Source of the DNA: Boudabousia tangfeifanii
GTDB taxonomy: Bacteria; Actinomycetota; Actinomycetes; Actinomycetales; Actinomycetaceae
DNA length: 64,000 bases
Assembly: GCF_001856685.1 (NCBI RefSeq)
Contig: NZ_CP017812.1
Span: 1,240,001 to 1,304,000, forward strand
Reading direction: 5' to 3'
The position numbers and the translations under genes were made by a program. Under the pieces are notes generated by a model that was not told the origin of the DNA, ran no database searches, and saw only the letters and a list, made by a program, of their open reading frames with translations. Below, piece by piece: positions 47,812 to 56,400 of this stretch. Each line of letters begins with the position of its first letter. Positions within the stretch are counted from its first letter, which is position 1.

Positions 47812-48321
47812 TTACCCCACCCGCTTTTGAAGAGGCAAACTTAGCGTCGGATAATATGACCGATAGTCCAACAAGACGGCCTGCTTACGCCGAGCCTTCG
47901 CTAACAATATTTGCCATTGTCGGTAACTTAGTTTCTCTCGATCTAGGATCAACAAATCAGCAACTTCTAAAAAGATTGCAGCGATAGCCTGAGTGTGCTC
48001 TAAAGATTGCGGAACAACTATCAGATTATCGACCCGCACACCTTCTGCCAACAACCTTGCCCAACCTAGATGCTTACAATCCACTAAGACTCCCCAACCA
48101 TCTGAAGGCACTTGCTGCGAAATAGTTCGAAACAATTCCCCCATTCCTTTATCTACTCCATTAGAAAAATCTCCTAAAGGAAGTGGCTTTTCTCGCGCTA
48201 ACTTATTTGCTCCAGACGATTCTGGTAGAGGTAGGTAAGTAATGCCAGAAAGACCTGTTTTTTCCTCTGCCTTAGCTAAAGCCTGACGCGCTAGCGCTAA
48301 GCGCTGAGATTTACTTTTCAT
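47812..48321 (-). CDS. ImuA'-like mutasome protein
   Basis: 169 residues, shorter than mycobacterial ImuA'. It resembles a RecA-fold fragment: VPSDGWGVLVDCKHLGWARLLAEG, then DNLIVVPQSLEHTQAIAAIFLEVADLLILD, and a tail KARRKQAVLLDYRSYYP. No Walker A motif is seen. Call rests mainly on position, directly upstream of imuB and behind an SOS box. The ribosome site GGAGG is nine bases before the ATG. Confidence 0.75.
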   Translation of the reverse strand: MKSKSQRLALARQALAKAEEKTGLSGITYLPLPESSGANKLAREKPLPLGDFSNGVDKGMGELFRTISQQVPSDGWGVLVDCKHLGWARLLAEGVRVDNLIVVPQSLEHTQAIAAIFLEVADLLILDREKLSYRQWQILLAKARRKQAVLLDYRSYYPTLSLPLQKRVG

Positions 48322-48338
48322 CCCAAACCACCTCCTGT

Positions 48339-48354
48339 TCGAACATTTGTTCGA
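48339..48354. promoter_or_regulatory. LexA (SOS) box upstream of imuA'-imuB
   Basis: TCGAACATTTGTTCGA, near-perfect palindrome (one central mismatch), 18 bases upstream of the imuA' start. Same consensus as at dnaE2. It is in the divergent space shared with the PEBP gene. Confidence 0.9.
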
Positions 48355-48355
48355 T

Positions 48356-48361
48356 AAACTA
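48356..48361 (-). promoter_or_regulatory. Predicted -10 element of imuA'-imuB
   Basis: TAGTTT on the minus strand ends directly beside the SOS box, so the start of transcription falls inside the box. Confidence 0.4.
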
Positions 48362-48472
48362 TTTTTAGTTTAGATGGTTTTTCGCTTTTTGCATCTCGAA
48401 CTATTCCCTAGCTAGTAACCTAAGCCCCACTGCTCTAAAATGATTAAAAGCCTGTCAAACAAAGGAAAAAAG

Positions 48473-49003
48473 ATGGATTTAAACTCTCGCCCCCTAGCTC
48501 CCTTCCCTTACGATTTATTGCCAGAAGTTCCCACTTTCTCTTTGACTTCCCAAGATTTTGACGCCGATTCCCCGCTACCGCATAAGCTCTTAGCAAACGG
48601 AGATAACATTTCTCCACAACTTGCTTGGACGGGGTTCCCACAAGAAACAGAATCATTTTTATTAACTTGTTTCGATCCAGACGCCCCCACTCCTTCTGGA
48701 TTTTGGCATTGGTGCGTTCAAGACATCCCTACTGAAATTACTAATTTTGATTCCGGTTGGGGAGAATCTGATTTACTGCTCCCTAGCACAGCTTTTCATA
48801 GCGTTAATGACGCCGGTACAGCTGCCTATTACGGACCTAATCCTCCAGAAAATGATCGTCCTCACCGTTACGTCTTTGCAGTTCATGCTCTGAGCGTTCC
48901 CACCTTAGAATTGGACGACGAAACGAGTATTGCCGCAGTTTGTTTCAATGCTCTATTCCATACGATTGCCCGTGCCACGCTAACCGGCACCTATCAAGCT
49001 TAG
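48473..49003 (+). CDS. YbhB/YbcL family (PEBP-like) protein
   Basis: 176 residues from the ATG following AAAGGAAAAAAG; an upstream in-frame ATG has no ribosome site. The phosphatidylethanolamine-binding protein pattern is clear: NISPQLAWTGFP, CFDPDAPTPSGFWHWCVQDIP, and late DRPHRYVFAVHAL. Bacterial members have no firm function. No signal peptide, so cytosolic. It is followed by trmL after 10 bases, probably in one transcript. Confidence 0.88.
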   Translation: MDLNSRPLAPFPYDLLPEVPTFSLTSQDFDADSPLPHKLLANGDNISPQLAWTGFPQETESFLLTCFDPDAPTPSGFWHWCVQDIPTEITNFDSGWGESDLLLPSTAFHSVNDAGTAAYYGPNPPENDRPHRYVFAVHALSVPTLELDDETSIAAVCFNALFHTIARATLTGTYQA

Positions 49004-49013
49004 GAAGCTGCTC

Positions 49014-49475
49014 TTGCTACACACTATTTTTTATGAACCACGCATTCCTGGTAATACTGGGAACGCTATTCGACTGTCTGCTTGCACCGGAACTATGTTG
49101 CATCTAGTAGAACCGCTTTGTTTTTCTATGGATGATGCCAAGCTACGTCGCGCTGGCTTGGATTATCACGATTTAGCGCATGTTCAGGTCCATCCAGACT
49201 TCGAGTCAGCATTAGCTGCTATTCCTGGAAATATCTGGGCTTTTACTGGTCATGCAAATACTTTCCATACTGATGTTACTTATCAAGATGGAGATGGCTT
49301 GCTCTATGGTCCAGAGCCTACCGGTCTTCCAGAAAGCGCCATGGCGCATCCACGAGTAACTGGACGCGTACGCATTCCTATGATGCCAGGAGTACGTTCT
49401 TTAAATCTAGCTAATTCTGCAGCTATTGGATTATATGCAGCCTTACAACAGCTAGGTTTTCCTGGCGCTGTCTAG
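49014..49475 (+). CDS. trmL: tRNA (cytidine(34)-2'-O)-methyltransferase TrmL
   Basis: 153 residues, the compact SPOUT methyltransferase form. Starts with TTG preceded by AGGAAG. Conserved parts: FYEPRIPGNTGNAIRLSA at the N-terminus, RRAGLDYHDLA, and the SAM-binding knot IPMMPGVRSLNLANSAAIGLYA. It methylates the wobble base of certain leucine tRNAs. Closed by a strong hairpin. Confidence 0.92.
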   Translation: MLHTIFYEPRIPGNTGNAIRLSACTGTMLHLVEPLCFSMDDAKLRRAGLDYHDLAHVQVHPDFESALAAIPGNIWAFTGHANTFHTDVTYQDGDGLLYGPEPTGLPESAMAHPRVTGRVRIPMMPGVRSLNLANSAAIGLYAALQQLGFPGAV

Positions 49476-49511
49476 CTTTATCTAGTTGCCGTCTAGCCTT
49501 ATCTAGTTATT
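49470..49511. repeat. Two-copy 21-bp tandem repeat at the end of trmL
   Basis: Two adjacent copies of GTCTAGCTTTATCTAGTTG plus two bases, differing by a few bases, at 49470-49490 and 49491-49511. It spans the trmL stop codon, so the duplication could have created or moved the stop. Confidence 0.6.
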
Positions 49512-49546
49512 GGGGGCCACAAGATCCTCTTGTGGCCCCCAATAAC
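49506..49546. terminator. Bidirectional terminator hairpin
   Basis: 18-bp perfect stem (GTTATTGGGGGCCACAAG and complement), five-base loop, between convergent trmL and the small membrane protein gene. Confidence 0.9.
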
Positions 49547-49552
49547 TTAATT

Positions 49553-50038
49553 TTAAAGCAATTTTTCTCTTCTTCTTTGAGCCCGTTCGGCCCGTTCTAC
49601 GATTCGATTTGGGCTAGAAAAGTACCACCAGAAACTAACAAAGGCAGCAAACAATAGAGGCAAATAACCCCATTTAGCCCCAAAGCTTTCCCAAATAGTT
49701 AATGATAATCCGTTTGCATTCCCGTTAACCCATGCAAAAAGCCCAAGACCTAATAGGGCGAACCAAGAAAGCAAAATTGCTACTAAAGCGATCTTCCGCA
49801 TCCGCCTACCGTTATGAATTAATCCAATAGCGATAAGCCAATAATCAATGAAAGCGATAGTGGCAAGTAAAGTCTGTTTGTTAAATCCAAAATTGTAGCT
49901 TTGAGAAAAGACTTCAACAGTTGAAAATAAAGCAAATACAACCAATAGAGCATAAACAATTCGGGCCAAGCCATAAGACGGCCGACGTCGATCGACTGCT
50001 GGCTTAACCAGTGCTGTCGTTTTCTGTTGCTCAGCCAA
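49553..50038 (-). CDS. Small membrane protein of unknown function
   Basis: 161 residues with a basic N-terminus, four predicted membrane helices (about residues 25-45, 58-75, 82-104, 122-142) and a highly basic C-terminal tail NRIVERAERAQRRREK. I recognise no domain. The charge pattern places both ends in the cytosol. It is divergent from pepA, which starts 60 bases away. Confidence 0.7.
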   Translation of the reverse strand: MAEQQKTTALVKPAVDRRRPSYGLARIVYALLVVFALFSTVEVFSQSYNFGFNKQTLLATIAFIDYWLIAIGLIHNGRRMRKIALVAILLSWFALLGLGLFAWVNGNANGLSLTIWESFGAKWGYLPLLFAAFVSFWWYFSSPNRIVERAERAQRRREKLL

Positions 50039-50097
50039 AAATGGTCCTCCCGCAAGGCTAACACTTGCTTTGTCCTAGAAACGATTAGGATATAAAT

Positions 50098-51558
50098 ATG
50101 ACTGATTTTAACCTATCCACTCAGAATGCTGCCGAGCTAGCAGTAGATGCCCTTGTTTTGGCAGTTAGTAAAGAAAACGAAACCGCAAAAATTGTTAAGT
50201 CCTCTTTGTCGTCAGAAGTTATTTCGCGACTAAATGAGCAGCTCGAACTAGTCCAAGCTAGCGGAAAACTTGATTCCTTTGCCGTCCTCCCTGCTCCAGC
50301 AGAAGTTGCGGCAAAGGCAATTATTCTGACCGGGATTGGGAAGCTATCCGATCTAGATGCACAGTCCCTTCGCCGAGCAGCCGGTTATGCGACCGGTAAG
50401 TCAAAGTTCGCCCGTTTAGCTTTCGATATCCAGCTAGACGAGGCCGATTTGCTCAACGCTTTGATCACTGGTGCCGGACTTGGCGCTTACCGGTTCGATG
50501 CTTACAAATCCGAAAAGGATAAGCACATTGCAGAAATCCACTTTGCCACCGGCACTGTCTCAGAAGCAGAAGCTAAAACAGCCTTAGAAACTGCCGAAAT
50601 CGAAGTTGCTTCCACTAATCTCACTCGTGATCTGGTCAATACTCCAGCTTTGGATCTCTACCCCGGAGAATTCGTTGAACGCGCTAAAGCAGCCGTTGCT
50701 GATCTTCCGATCGAATGTGAAGTATGGGATTTCGAACGCTTGCAAGCAGAAGGTTGCGGCGGTCTAGTTGGTGTCGGTCGAGGTTCTTCTCGCCCTCCTT
50801 TCTTAGTTAAACTCTCTTACCGTCCTGCTGCTGCTAAGTCGCATATTGCTTTGATCGGTAAAGGCATTACTTTTGATACCGGCGGCATCTCGCTCAAGCC
50901 AGCTACCAATATGGGGCTAATGAAGACCGATATGGGCGGTGCAGCTACGGTTCTAGGTGCTACTGTCGCAGCGGCCAAGCTCGAGCTACCAGTCCAGATC
51001 GACACTTATCTGGCTTTGGCTGAAAACATGCCTGGTGGAAATGCTCAGCGCCCCTCGGATGTATTGACTATGCGCAATGGAGTAAAGGTCGAAGTAACTA
51101 ATACCGATGCTGAAGGTCGTTTGGTTATGGCCGATGCTCTTTCTTTGGCCGGAGAAACCTCCGCACAGATGCTAGTTGACGTGGCTACCTTGACCGGCGC
51201 TGCAGTCGTCGCCCTCGGCAATCGTTACGCTGGGGTAATGGGACAAGGCGGCCTACCGGCAAAGGTTACTGCTGCTGCCCAAGCAGCTGGCGAATCATTC
51301 TGGGAAATGCCTATGTTGGAAGAAGGCCCCGAAGCGAATAAGTCGAAGGTGGCTGACATTATGAATTCCTCGAAGATTCGAGCCGGCGGCATGATGCTCG
51401 CAGGCGATTTCCTCTCTAACTTTGTAGGCGATCTGCCATGGGCTCACATCGATATCGCTGGCCCCGCTTTTAACGAACAATCGCAATGGGGTTACACCGT
51501 CGAAGGAGCCACCGGCGCTGGGGTACGTTCCCTAGTTAACTTCCTACGAACTCTATAA
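50098..51558 (+). CDS. pepA: Leucyl aminopeptidase (M17)
   Basis: 486 residues. The M17 signature NTDAEGRLVMADAL and the metal/catalytic segment GKGITFDTGGISLKP are intact; the N-terminal half is the macro-like domain. It cleaves N-terminal residues from peptides, with two metal ions, in the cytosol. It lies just before lpdA-dlaT, the usual actinobacterial neighbourhood. Confidence 0.95.
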   Translation: MTDFNLSTQNAAELAVDALVLAVSKENETAKIVKSSLSSEVISRLNEQLELVQASGKLDSFAVLPAPAEVAAKAIILTGIGKLSDLDAQSLRRAAGYATGKSKFARLAFDIQLDEADLLNALITGAGLGAYRFDAYKSEKDKHIAEIHFATGTVSEAEAKTALETAEIEVASTNLTRDLVNTPALDLYPGEFVERAKAAVADLPIECEVWDFERLQAEGCGGLVGVGRGSSRPPFLVKLSYRPAAAKSHIALIGKGITFDTGGISLKPATNMGLMKTDMGGAATVLGATVAAAKLELPVQIDTYLALAENMPGGNAQRPSDVLTMRNGVKVEVTNTDAEGRLVMADALSLAGETSAQMLVDVATLTGAAVVALGNRYAGVMGQGGLPAKVTAAAQAAGESFWEMPMLEEGPEANKSKVADIMNSSKIRAGGMMLAGDFLSNFVGDLPWAHIDIAGPAFNEQSQWGYTVEGATGAGVRSLVNFLRTL

Positions 51559-51621
51559 CTTAGATCGCTTAGCAAGTTAGTGTGACAAAAAACATGCTCA
51601 CTCACTTTCTAGCGCATGAAC

Positions 51622-51679
51622 GTCCCAAAAGTGGGACACTAGACCTAAGTGCACTCGGTGGTGTAACAGTCTCCGAGTG
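51622..51679 (+). promoter_or_regulatory. Hairpins between pepA and lpdA
   Basis: A small GTCCCA-AAAG-TGGGAC hairpin (51622-51637) may end pepA. A second stem, CACTCGG with CCGAGTG (51652-51679), lies 40 bases before the lpdA start and may be part of its leader. Confidence 0.35.
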
Positions 51680-51718
51680 GCCACGTAAAAATACTCGTGA
51701 TTCTAAGGAGATCTACAC

Positions 51719-53095
51719 GTGAGCGAAACTGTATACGACCTCGTCATCCTAGGTGGAGGTTCTGGTGGCTATGCTGCTGCCCTTCGAGGTGCTCAGCTCG
51801 GCATGAAAGTTGCTTTGATCGAAGGCGACAAAGTCGGCGGCACCTGTTTGCACCGCGGCTGCATCCCAACCAAAGCGCTACTCCACGCAGCAGAAACTGC
51901 TGACGCAGTAAAGGAATCCGCTCAGTTTGGCGTGCTCTCGGAATACCAGGGCATCGACATGGGCGCAGTCAATAAGTACCGCGAAGGCGTTATTTCCCGT
52001 CTATACAAGGGCCTCCAAGGTCTGATTAAGTCCCGCAAGGTTGACCTAATCACCGGTTGGGGTCGCCTCACTGCCAAGGACACCGTCACAGTTAACGGTC
52101 AGGAAATCAAGGGCAAGAACATCGTTCTAGCTTCGGGTTCTTACTCCCGTTCCTTGCCAAACCTCCCCATCGAAGGCCGCGTGATTACCTCCGAACAGGC
52201 ACTCCAGCTTGATTGGGTGCCACAGCGCGCCGTAATTCTTGGTGGCGGTGTAATCGGTGTTGAATTCGCTTCCGTTTGGGCTTCCTTCGGCTGTGAAGTA
52301 ACCATTATCGAAGGTTTCGATCACCTCGTTCCTAATGAAGATGAAACCGTTTCGAAGGCTCTAGAACGCGCCTTCCGTAAGCGCGGCATTAAGTTCCACA
52401 CCGGTACTCGTTTCCAGTCAGTAACTCAGGACGACTCGGGCGTTCACGTTACTTGTGAAGATGGCACCGAAGTTGATGGCGATCTTATGTTGGTAGCAGT
52501 TGGCCGTGGCCCAGCTACCGCAAACCTCGGTTACGAAGAAGCTGGTCTAAACATGGATCGCGGCTTCGTTCTCACCAACGAACGTCTCCACACTGGGGTT
52601 GGCAACATCTACGCTGTCGGCGACATCGTACCTGGCCTCCAGTTGGCCCATCGCGGTTTCGCTCACGGTATTTTCGTGGCAGAAGAAATCGCTGGCCTGA
52701 ACCCCCGCGAAGTTGTTGACGCTGAGATTCCTCGCGTCACTTACTGTGAACCGGAAATCTGCTCTGTTGGTCTCTCGCGTCGTCAGGCCGAAGAAAAGTA
52801 CGGTAAGGATAAGGTGAAGGTCGCAGAATACAACTTGGCTGGTAACGGCAAGTCGCAGATTCTAAACACCACCGGTTTCATTACCCTGATCAGTGTAGAA
52901 GATGGTCCAATCGTCGGTTTCAACGCTTTCGGTGCTCGCGTATCCGAGCTCGTCGGCGAAGGCCAGCTCATGGTTAGCTGGGAAGCATTCCCAGAGGATC
53001 TTGCTGCTTTGGTTCACGGTCACCCAACCCAGAACGAAGCTATTGGCGAAGCCGCCATGGTTCTTGCTGGTAAGCCTCTACACGCCCACAACTGA
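51719..53095 (+). CDS. lpdA: Dihydrolipoyl dehydrogenase
   Basis: 458 residues from a GTG preceded by TAAGGAG. The FAD loop is ILGGGSGGYAAA, the redox disulfide is GGTCLHRGCIP, the NAD loop is ILGGGVIGVEFASV, and the catalytic His-Glu pair lies in VHGHPTQNEAI. It is E3 of the pyruvate dehydrogenase complex, reoxidising the lipoyl groups of the next gene product. It precedes dlaT by 26 bases. Confidence 0.96.
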   Translation: MSETVYDLVILGGGSGGYAAALRGAQLGMKVALIEGDKVGGTCLHRGCIPTKALLHAAETADAVKESAQFGVLSEYQGIDMGAVNKYREGVISRLYKGLQGLIKSRKVDLITGWGRLTAKDTVTVNGQEIKGKNIVLASGSYSRSLPNLPIEGRVITSEQALQLDWVPQRAVILGGGVIGVEFASVWASFGCEVTIIEGFDHLVPNEDETVSKALERAFRKRGIKFHTGTRFQSVTQDDSGVHVTCEDGTEVDGDLMLVAVGRGPATANLGYEEAGLNMDRGFVLTNERLHTGVGNIYAVGDIVPGLQLAHRGFAHGIFVAEEIAGLNPREVVDAEIPRVTYCEPEICSVGLSRRQAEEKYGKDKVKVAEYNLAGNGKSQILNTTGFITLISVEDGPIVGFNAFGARVSELVGEGQLMVSWEAFPEDLAALVHGHPTQNEAIGEAAMVLAGKPLHAHN

Positions 53096-53121
53096 TTTAG
53101 TTAACTCAAGGAGATAATTTA

Positions 53122-54873
53122 ATGTCCACCTCTGTAAAGATGCCGGCGCTTGGTGAATCCGTCACCGAGGGCACCGTTACTACCTGGCTAAAGTCTGTGG
53201 GTGACGCGGTTACCGCCGATGAACCCTTAGTCGAAGTTGCAACCGACAAGGTTGATTCTGAAGTTCCAGCCCCAGCTTCGGGCGTACTTCTAAAGATTTT
53301 GGTCGAAGAAGATGAAACCGTTGAGGTTGGTACCGAAATCGCCATCATTGGCGACGAGGGCGAAGCCCCGGCTGAAGAAGCCCCAGCCAAGGAAGAAGCT
53401 CCAGCTAAGGAAGAAAAGGCTGAAGCAGCTCCAGCTAAGGCCGAAGCTTCCGCAAGCGCAGACCAGGGTGAAACCACTGACGTCTTGATGCCAGCACTAG
53501 GCGAATCTGTTACCGAAGGTACAGTCTCTAGCTGGTTGAAGGCTGTTGGCGACAAGGTCGAAGCAGATGAACCTTTGGTAGAAGTTGCTACCGATAAGGT
53601 CGACTCTGAAGTTCCTTCCCCAGCTTCTGGCTACCTCGTTGAAATTGTGGTTCCCGAAGATGAAACCGTTGAGGTTGGTACCGTCATCGCTAAGATTGGT
53701 AGCAACGAACCAGCAAAGGGTGAACCAGAACCAAAGCCAGAACCAGCTCCTAAGGCTGAGCGCTCGGCTGACGAAGTTCCTGGCTCACAGATTCCATCGA
53801 CCGTTAAGGACGGCGAAGATGGCGACAAGGTAGTCGAGTGGACTTATCCATCTGCTCCTTCTGCCCCATCGGCCCCTGCTGCTCCAGCCGCTGCTAGTGC
53901 AGACGAGGCAGTTACCTCCCGTCAGTCCTCCGGCTCTGGCTACGTAACCCCAATCGTCCGCAAACTTGCCGCAGAAAAGGGCGTTGATCTTTCCCAGCTA
54001 CAGGGTACCGGCGTTGGTGGCCGTATCCGCAAGCAGGATGTCCTAGATGCCGCTGTTAAGGCTCAGGCCCCAGCTGCTCCAGCCGCTGCTCCAGCCGCTC
54101 CAGCAGCTCCTGCTGCCGCTGCTAAACCAGCTGCTAAGCTTGAGCCTTCGCCGCTACGTGGCAAGACTGAAAAGATGACCCCGCTACGCAAGACCATTGC
54201 TAAGCGTATGGTTGATTCTTTGCAGACCGCAGCACAGCTAACCACCGTCGTGGAAGTTGACGTCACCAAGGTGGCTGCTCTCCGCGCCCGTTACAAGAAC
54301 GAATTCCTTGAGAAGAAGGGCACTAAGCTTACCTTCTTGCCATTCTTCGTTAAGGCTGCTACCGAGGCATTGGTCGCTCACCCGAAGATCAACGCCACGG
54401 TAAATGACGACCACACCGTTACCTACCACGATGCTGAACACATTGGTATTGCGGTTGATACTCCTAAGGGTCTGTTCGTACCAGTCGTTCGTGATGCCGG
54501 CGGTAAGGATCTAGCTGGTTTGGCAGATTCGATCAACGATCTCGCTGCACGCACCCGTGACGGCAAGGTAGAGCCGAAGGAACTCTCCGGTTCAACCTTT
54601 ACCATTACCAACACTGGTTCTGGCGGCGCCTTGTTTGATACTCCAGTTATCAATATGCCGGAAACCGCCATCTTGGGTCTAGGCACCATTGTCAAGCGTC
54701 CAATGGTAGTCAAGGATGCTGAAGGTAACGAAGCAATCGCTATTCGTTCCATGGTTTACTTGGCCCTCTCCTACGACCACCGTTTGGTTGACGGCGCAGA
54801 TGCTGCCCGTTACCTCATGGATGTTAAGCGTCGTTTGGAAGCTGGCGACTTCACTGCCGATCTTGGCTTGTGA
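53122..54873 (+). CDS. Dihydrolipoamide acyltransferase (E2), two lipoyl domains
   Basis: 583 residues. Lipoyl domains at ~1-78 (lipoyl lysine 43 in ATDKVDSEVPAPASG) and ~118-192, each followed by an Ala/Pro/Glu-rich linker. A subunit-binding domain is near 270-310 (VTPIVRKLAAEKGVD), then the catalytic domain with DHRLVDGADAARYL. It is annotated in related genomes as sucB, but with aceE present and no odhA in view it more likely serves pyruvate dehydrogenase. Second gene after lpdA; lipB/lipA, often next, are absent. Confidence 0.93.
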   Translation: MSTSVKMPALGESVTEGTVTTWLKSVGDAVTADEPLVEVATDKVDSEVPAPASGVLLKILVEEDETVEVGTEIAIIGDEGEAPAEEAPAKEEAPAKEEKAEAAPAKAEASASADQGETTDVLMPALGESVTEGTVSSWLKAVGDKVEADEPLVEVATDKVDSEVPSPASGYLVEIVVPEDETVEVGTVIAKIGSNEPAKGEPEPKPEPAPKAERSADEVPGSQIPSTVKDGEDGDKVVEWTYPSAPSAPSAPAAPAAASADEAVTSRQSSGSGYVTPIVRKLAAEKGVDLSQLQGTGVGGRIRKQDVLDAAVKAQAPAAPAAAPAAPAAPAAAAKPAAKLEPSPLRGKTEKMTPLRKTIAKRMVDSLQTAAQLTTVVEVDVTKVAALRARYKNEFLEKKGTKLTFLPFFVKAATEALVAHPKINATVNDDHTVTYHDAEHIGIAVDTPKGLFVPVVRDAGGKDLAGLADSINDLAARTRDGKVEPKELSGSTFTITNTGSGGALFDTPVINMPETAILGLGTIVKRPMVVKDAEGNEAIAIRSMVYLALSYDHRLVDGADAARYLMDVKRRLEAGDFTADLGL

Positions 54874-54899
54874 ACCATATCGCTAAGCTAGCATAGCTA

Positions 54900-54944
54900 A
54901 ATAGTTCGGGCTTCCCACCTAAATAGTGGGAAGCCCGAACTATT
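54900..54944. terminator. Terminator hairpin after dlaT
   Basis: 19-bp perfect stem (AATAGTTCGGGCTTCCCAC and complement) with a seven-base loop, 27 bases after the stop codon. Confidence 0.9.
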
Positions 54945-54960
54945 ATTCTGACTTAGCTAA

Positions 54961-54968
54961 TCATCCTA
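54961..54968. repeat. Target site duplication of the IS (left)
   Basis: TCATCCTA directly before the left inverted repeat, identical to 56426-56433 directly after the right one. Eight bases is usual for IS256-type transposition. Confidence 0.88.
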
Positions 54969-54993
54969 GGGCTATAGGACAAAAAGTGTGTCT
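54969..54993 (+). repeat. IS left inverted repeat
   Basis: GGGCTATAGGACAAAAAGTG followed by TGTCT; pairs with the reverse complement of 56401-56425. Confidence 0.88.
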
Positions 54994-55005
54994 GTAGTCT
55001 GATTT

Positions 55006-56157
55006 TTACCTCTCGTAGTGGTAGGTGTGGTGGAGTTCTTTGTATAGCGGGTATGTTCCAAATATTGGTCCGCCGATTAGGGAGTTGTAGTCTGGGTCTG
55101 GGGTTGGGTTGGCAGCTTTTTGGTTGGCTTTAAGGATTTCGTCGTGGGTCCATATTGTGCTCAGTATTGTTGGGATATCTTGTGGATTGTATGAATGGCG
55201 ATAGCACCACCAGCAGATGGTGGTTAGACGGTGCAGTAAGCTCATTCCCCGGTGTGCGTGTAAGAGTTCACGCAGGGGCGAGTTTATGGATCCTTCGATG
55301 AGGTTGTTGGTTGCTGGTAAGAGATCTTCTACCTTTGGTATTTTCCCGTCTGGATAGGCCTCAGGGGTTAGGTAGGTGAAGATATGTCCTTTGGCCAAAA
55401 GGTTGTTAAGCAGGTTGCGCACTTTGAGTAGTCGGGCGTGTGTTGGCACGATTTGCCCGTTTTCTAGGCGGGTGGTTTCGGCGAGGAATTCTTTGTAACG
55501 AGCGCACCAGGATAGGTATTGATCGATCCATTCGTCTCTGTCGTTTTCGGTGCGGACTGTAAGGAGTTTACGCCCTAGATTTAGGATTTCTCTTCCGGCC
55601 GCAGTTCGTGGGTGGAGTGTGGTTTGAGCTCTGATGTTGGTGAACACGTGGAAGGTGCACCGTTGGATTTTGGTGGTGGGCCATAGTTCTTTACAGGCCT
55701 TGGCAAAGCCGCTCCCGCCGTCGCAAACAACGATTGATGGGCGTTGTAGTTTACGTAGCAGGGCTTGCCATGAGCTTGCACATTCCCTACGGGCAACATG
55801 CCAGGCAAGCACTTTTTGCCCAGCAGCGGCGGCGATTAATACGACTGCTTTGCGCCCAAGATAAATACCATCAACATGAACTACCTCAGTGTATACGGGG
55901 CATAGGGGTGCTGCCGGCCAGTAATCCCAGCACCAGGCGGTTTGACGTCGAAAGGTTCTACCTGCGCCAGGTAAGCGGCTTAACGGGTAGGGGTGTAATA
56001 GCCACTCAAGGAAGCGTTTCATGGTTTTAGCGCGATTATCGATCTTAAGGCTCGTGCTGGCGTTACACATTGAGCACCTCCAGCGAGTAGTGCCTGAAGT
56101 GGTGGTGCCGTTCTTCTTCATCTGGGTTTTACACGTGGGGCATTTTGGTCTACTCAT
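55006..56157 (-). CDS. IS1249-like transposase
   Basis: 383 residues. An N-terminal zinc finger (CPTCKTQMKKNG to CSMCN) precedes a DDE-type catalytic core: first Asp in VVHVDGIYLGRKAV, second in SIVVCDGGSGFAKA, and the Glu in TNNLIEGSINSPLRELL. The CTFHV motif between them is typical of the mutator/IS256 superfamily. No frameshift or stop. It should cut and join at the inverted repeats of this IS. Codon use differs slightly from neighbours, with more T-ending codons. Confidence 0.9.
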   Translation of the reverse strand: MSRPKCPTCKTQMKKNGTTTSGTTRWRCSMCNASTSLKIDNRAKTMKRFLEWLLHPYPLSRLPGAGRTFRRQTAWCWDYWPAAPLCPVYTEVVHVDGIYLGRKAVVLIAAAAGQKVLAWHVARRECASSWQALLRKLQRPSIVVCDGGSGFAKACKELWPTTKIQRCTFHVFTNIRAQTTLHPRTAAGREILNLGRKLLTVRTENDRDEWIDQYLSWCARYKEFLAETTRLENGQIVPTHARLLKVRNLLNNLLAKGHIFTYLTPEAYPDGKIPKVEDLLPATNNLIEGSINSPLRELLHAHRGMSLLHRLTTICWWCYRHSYNPQDIPTILSTIWTHDEILKANQKAANPTPDPDYNSLIGGPIFGTYPLYKELHHTYHYER

Positions 56158-56221
56158 ACCCCAATTTTGGCTAACTCTAGCCCCGATTTTTAGGCGTAAT
56201 CGCAGGCGAAAGTGAGACTTT

Positions 56222-56242
56222 GAGACACACTTTTTGTCCTAT
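56222..56242 (-). repeat. Inner copy 1 of the IS end motif
   Basis: GAGACACACTTTTTGTCC plus TAT. Its last 20 bases (56223-56242) are an exact reverse complement of 54974-54993, a closer match to the left end than the outermost right repeat. Confidence 0.85.
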
Positions 56243-56310
56243 ATGAACCCCTACCTCAGGGAACTTGAAATGCCACTTTTACGCATGATAGCGCGGTAAA
56301 ACCCTTGTTA

Positions 56311-56328
56311 GAGACACACTTTTTGTCC
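56311..56328 (-). repeat. Inner copy 2 of the IS end motif
   Basis: GAGACACACTTTTTGTCC again, exactly 89 bases after copy 1 and 89 before the outermost repeat; the sequence between the copies is unrelated. Confidence 0.85.
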
Positions 56329-56360
56329 GACTGGGAAGTTCAGTCAAACCAACTAAAAAA

Positions 56361-56394
56361 CGGGTTTTCCCCTGCAAACACAGGGGAAAACCCG
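56361..56394. terminator. Hairpin inside the right end of the IS
   Basis: 14-bp perfect stem CGGGTTTTCCCCTG / CAGGGGAAAACCCG with a six-base loop. It lies upstream of the transposase gene within the IS end, where it could block transcription from outside into the transposase. Confidence 0.7.
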
Positions 56395-56400
56395 CCTCAG

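Noticed and set aside
42100..50400. Prophage or integrative element
   Set aside because: No integrase, attachment repeats or phage genes; only composition differs.
54063..54269. Alanine-rich frame antisense to dlaT
   Set aside because: Low-complexity shadow of the Ala/Pro linker of dlaT.
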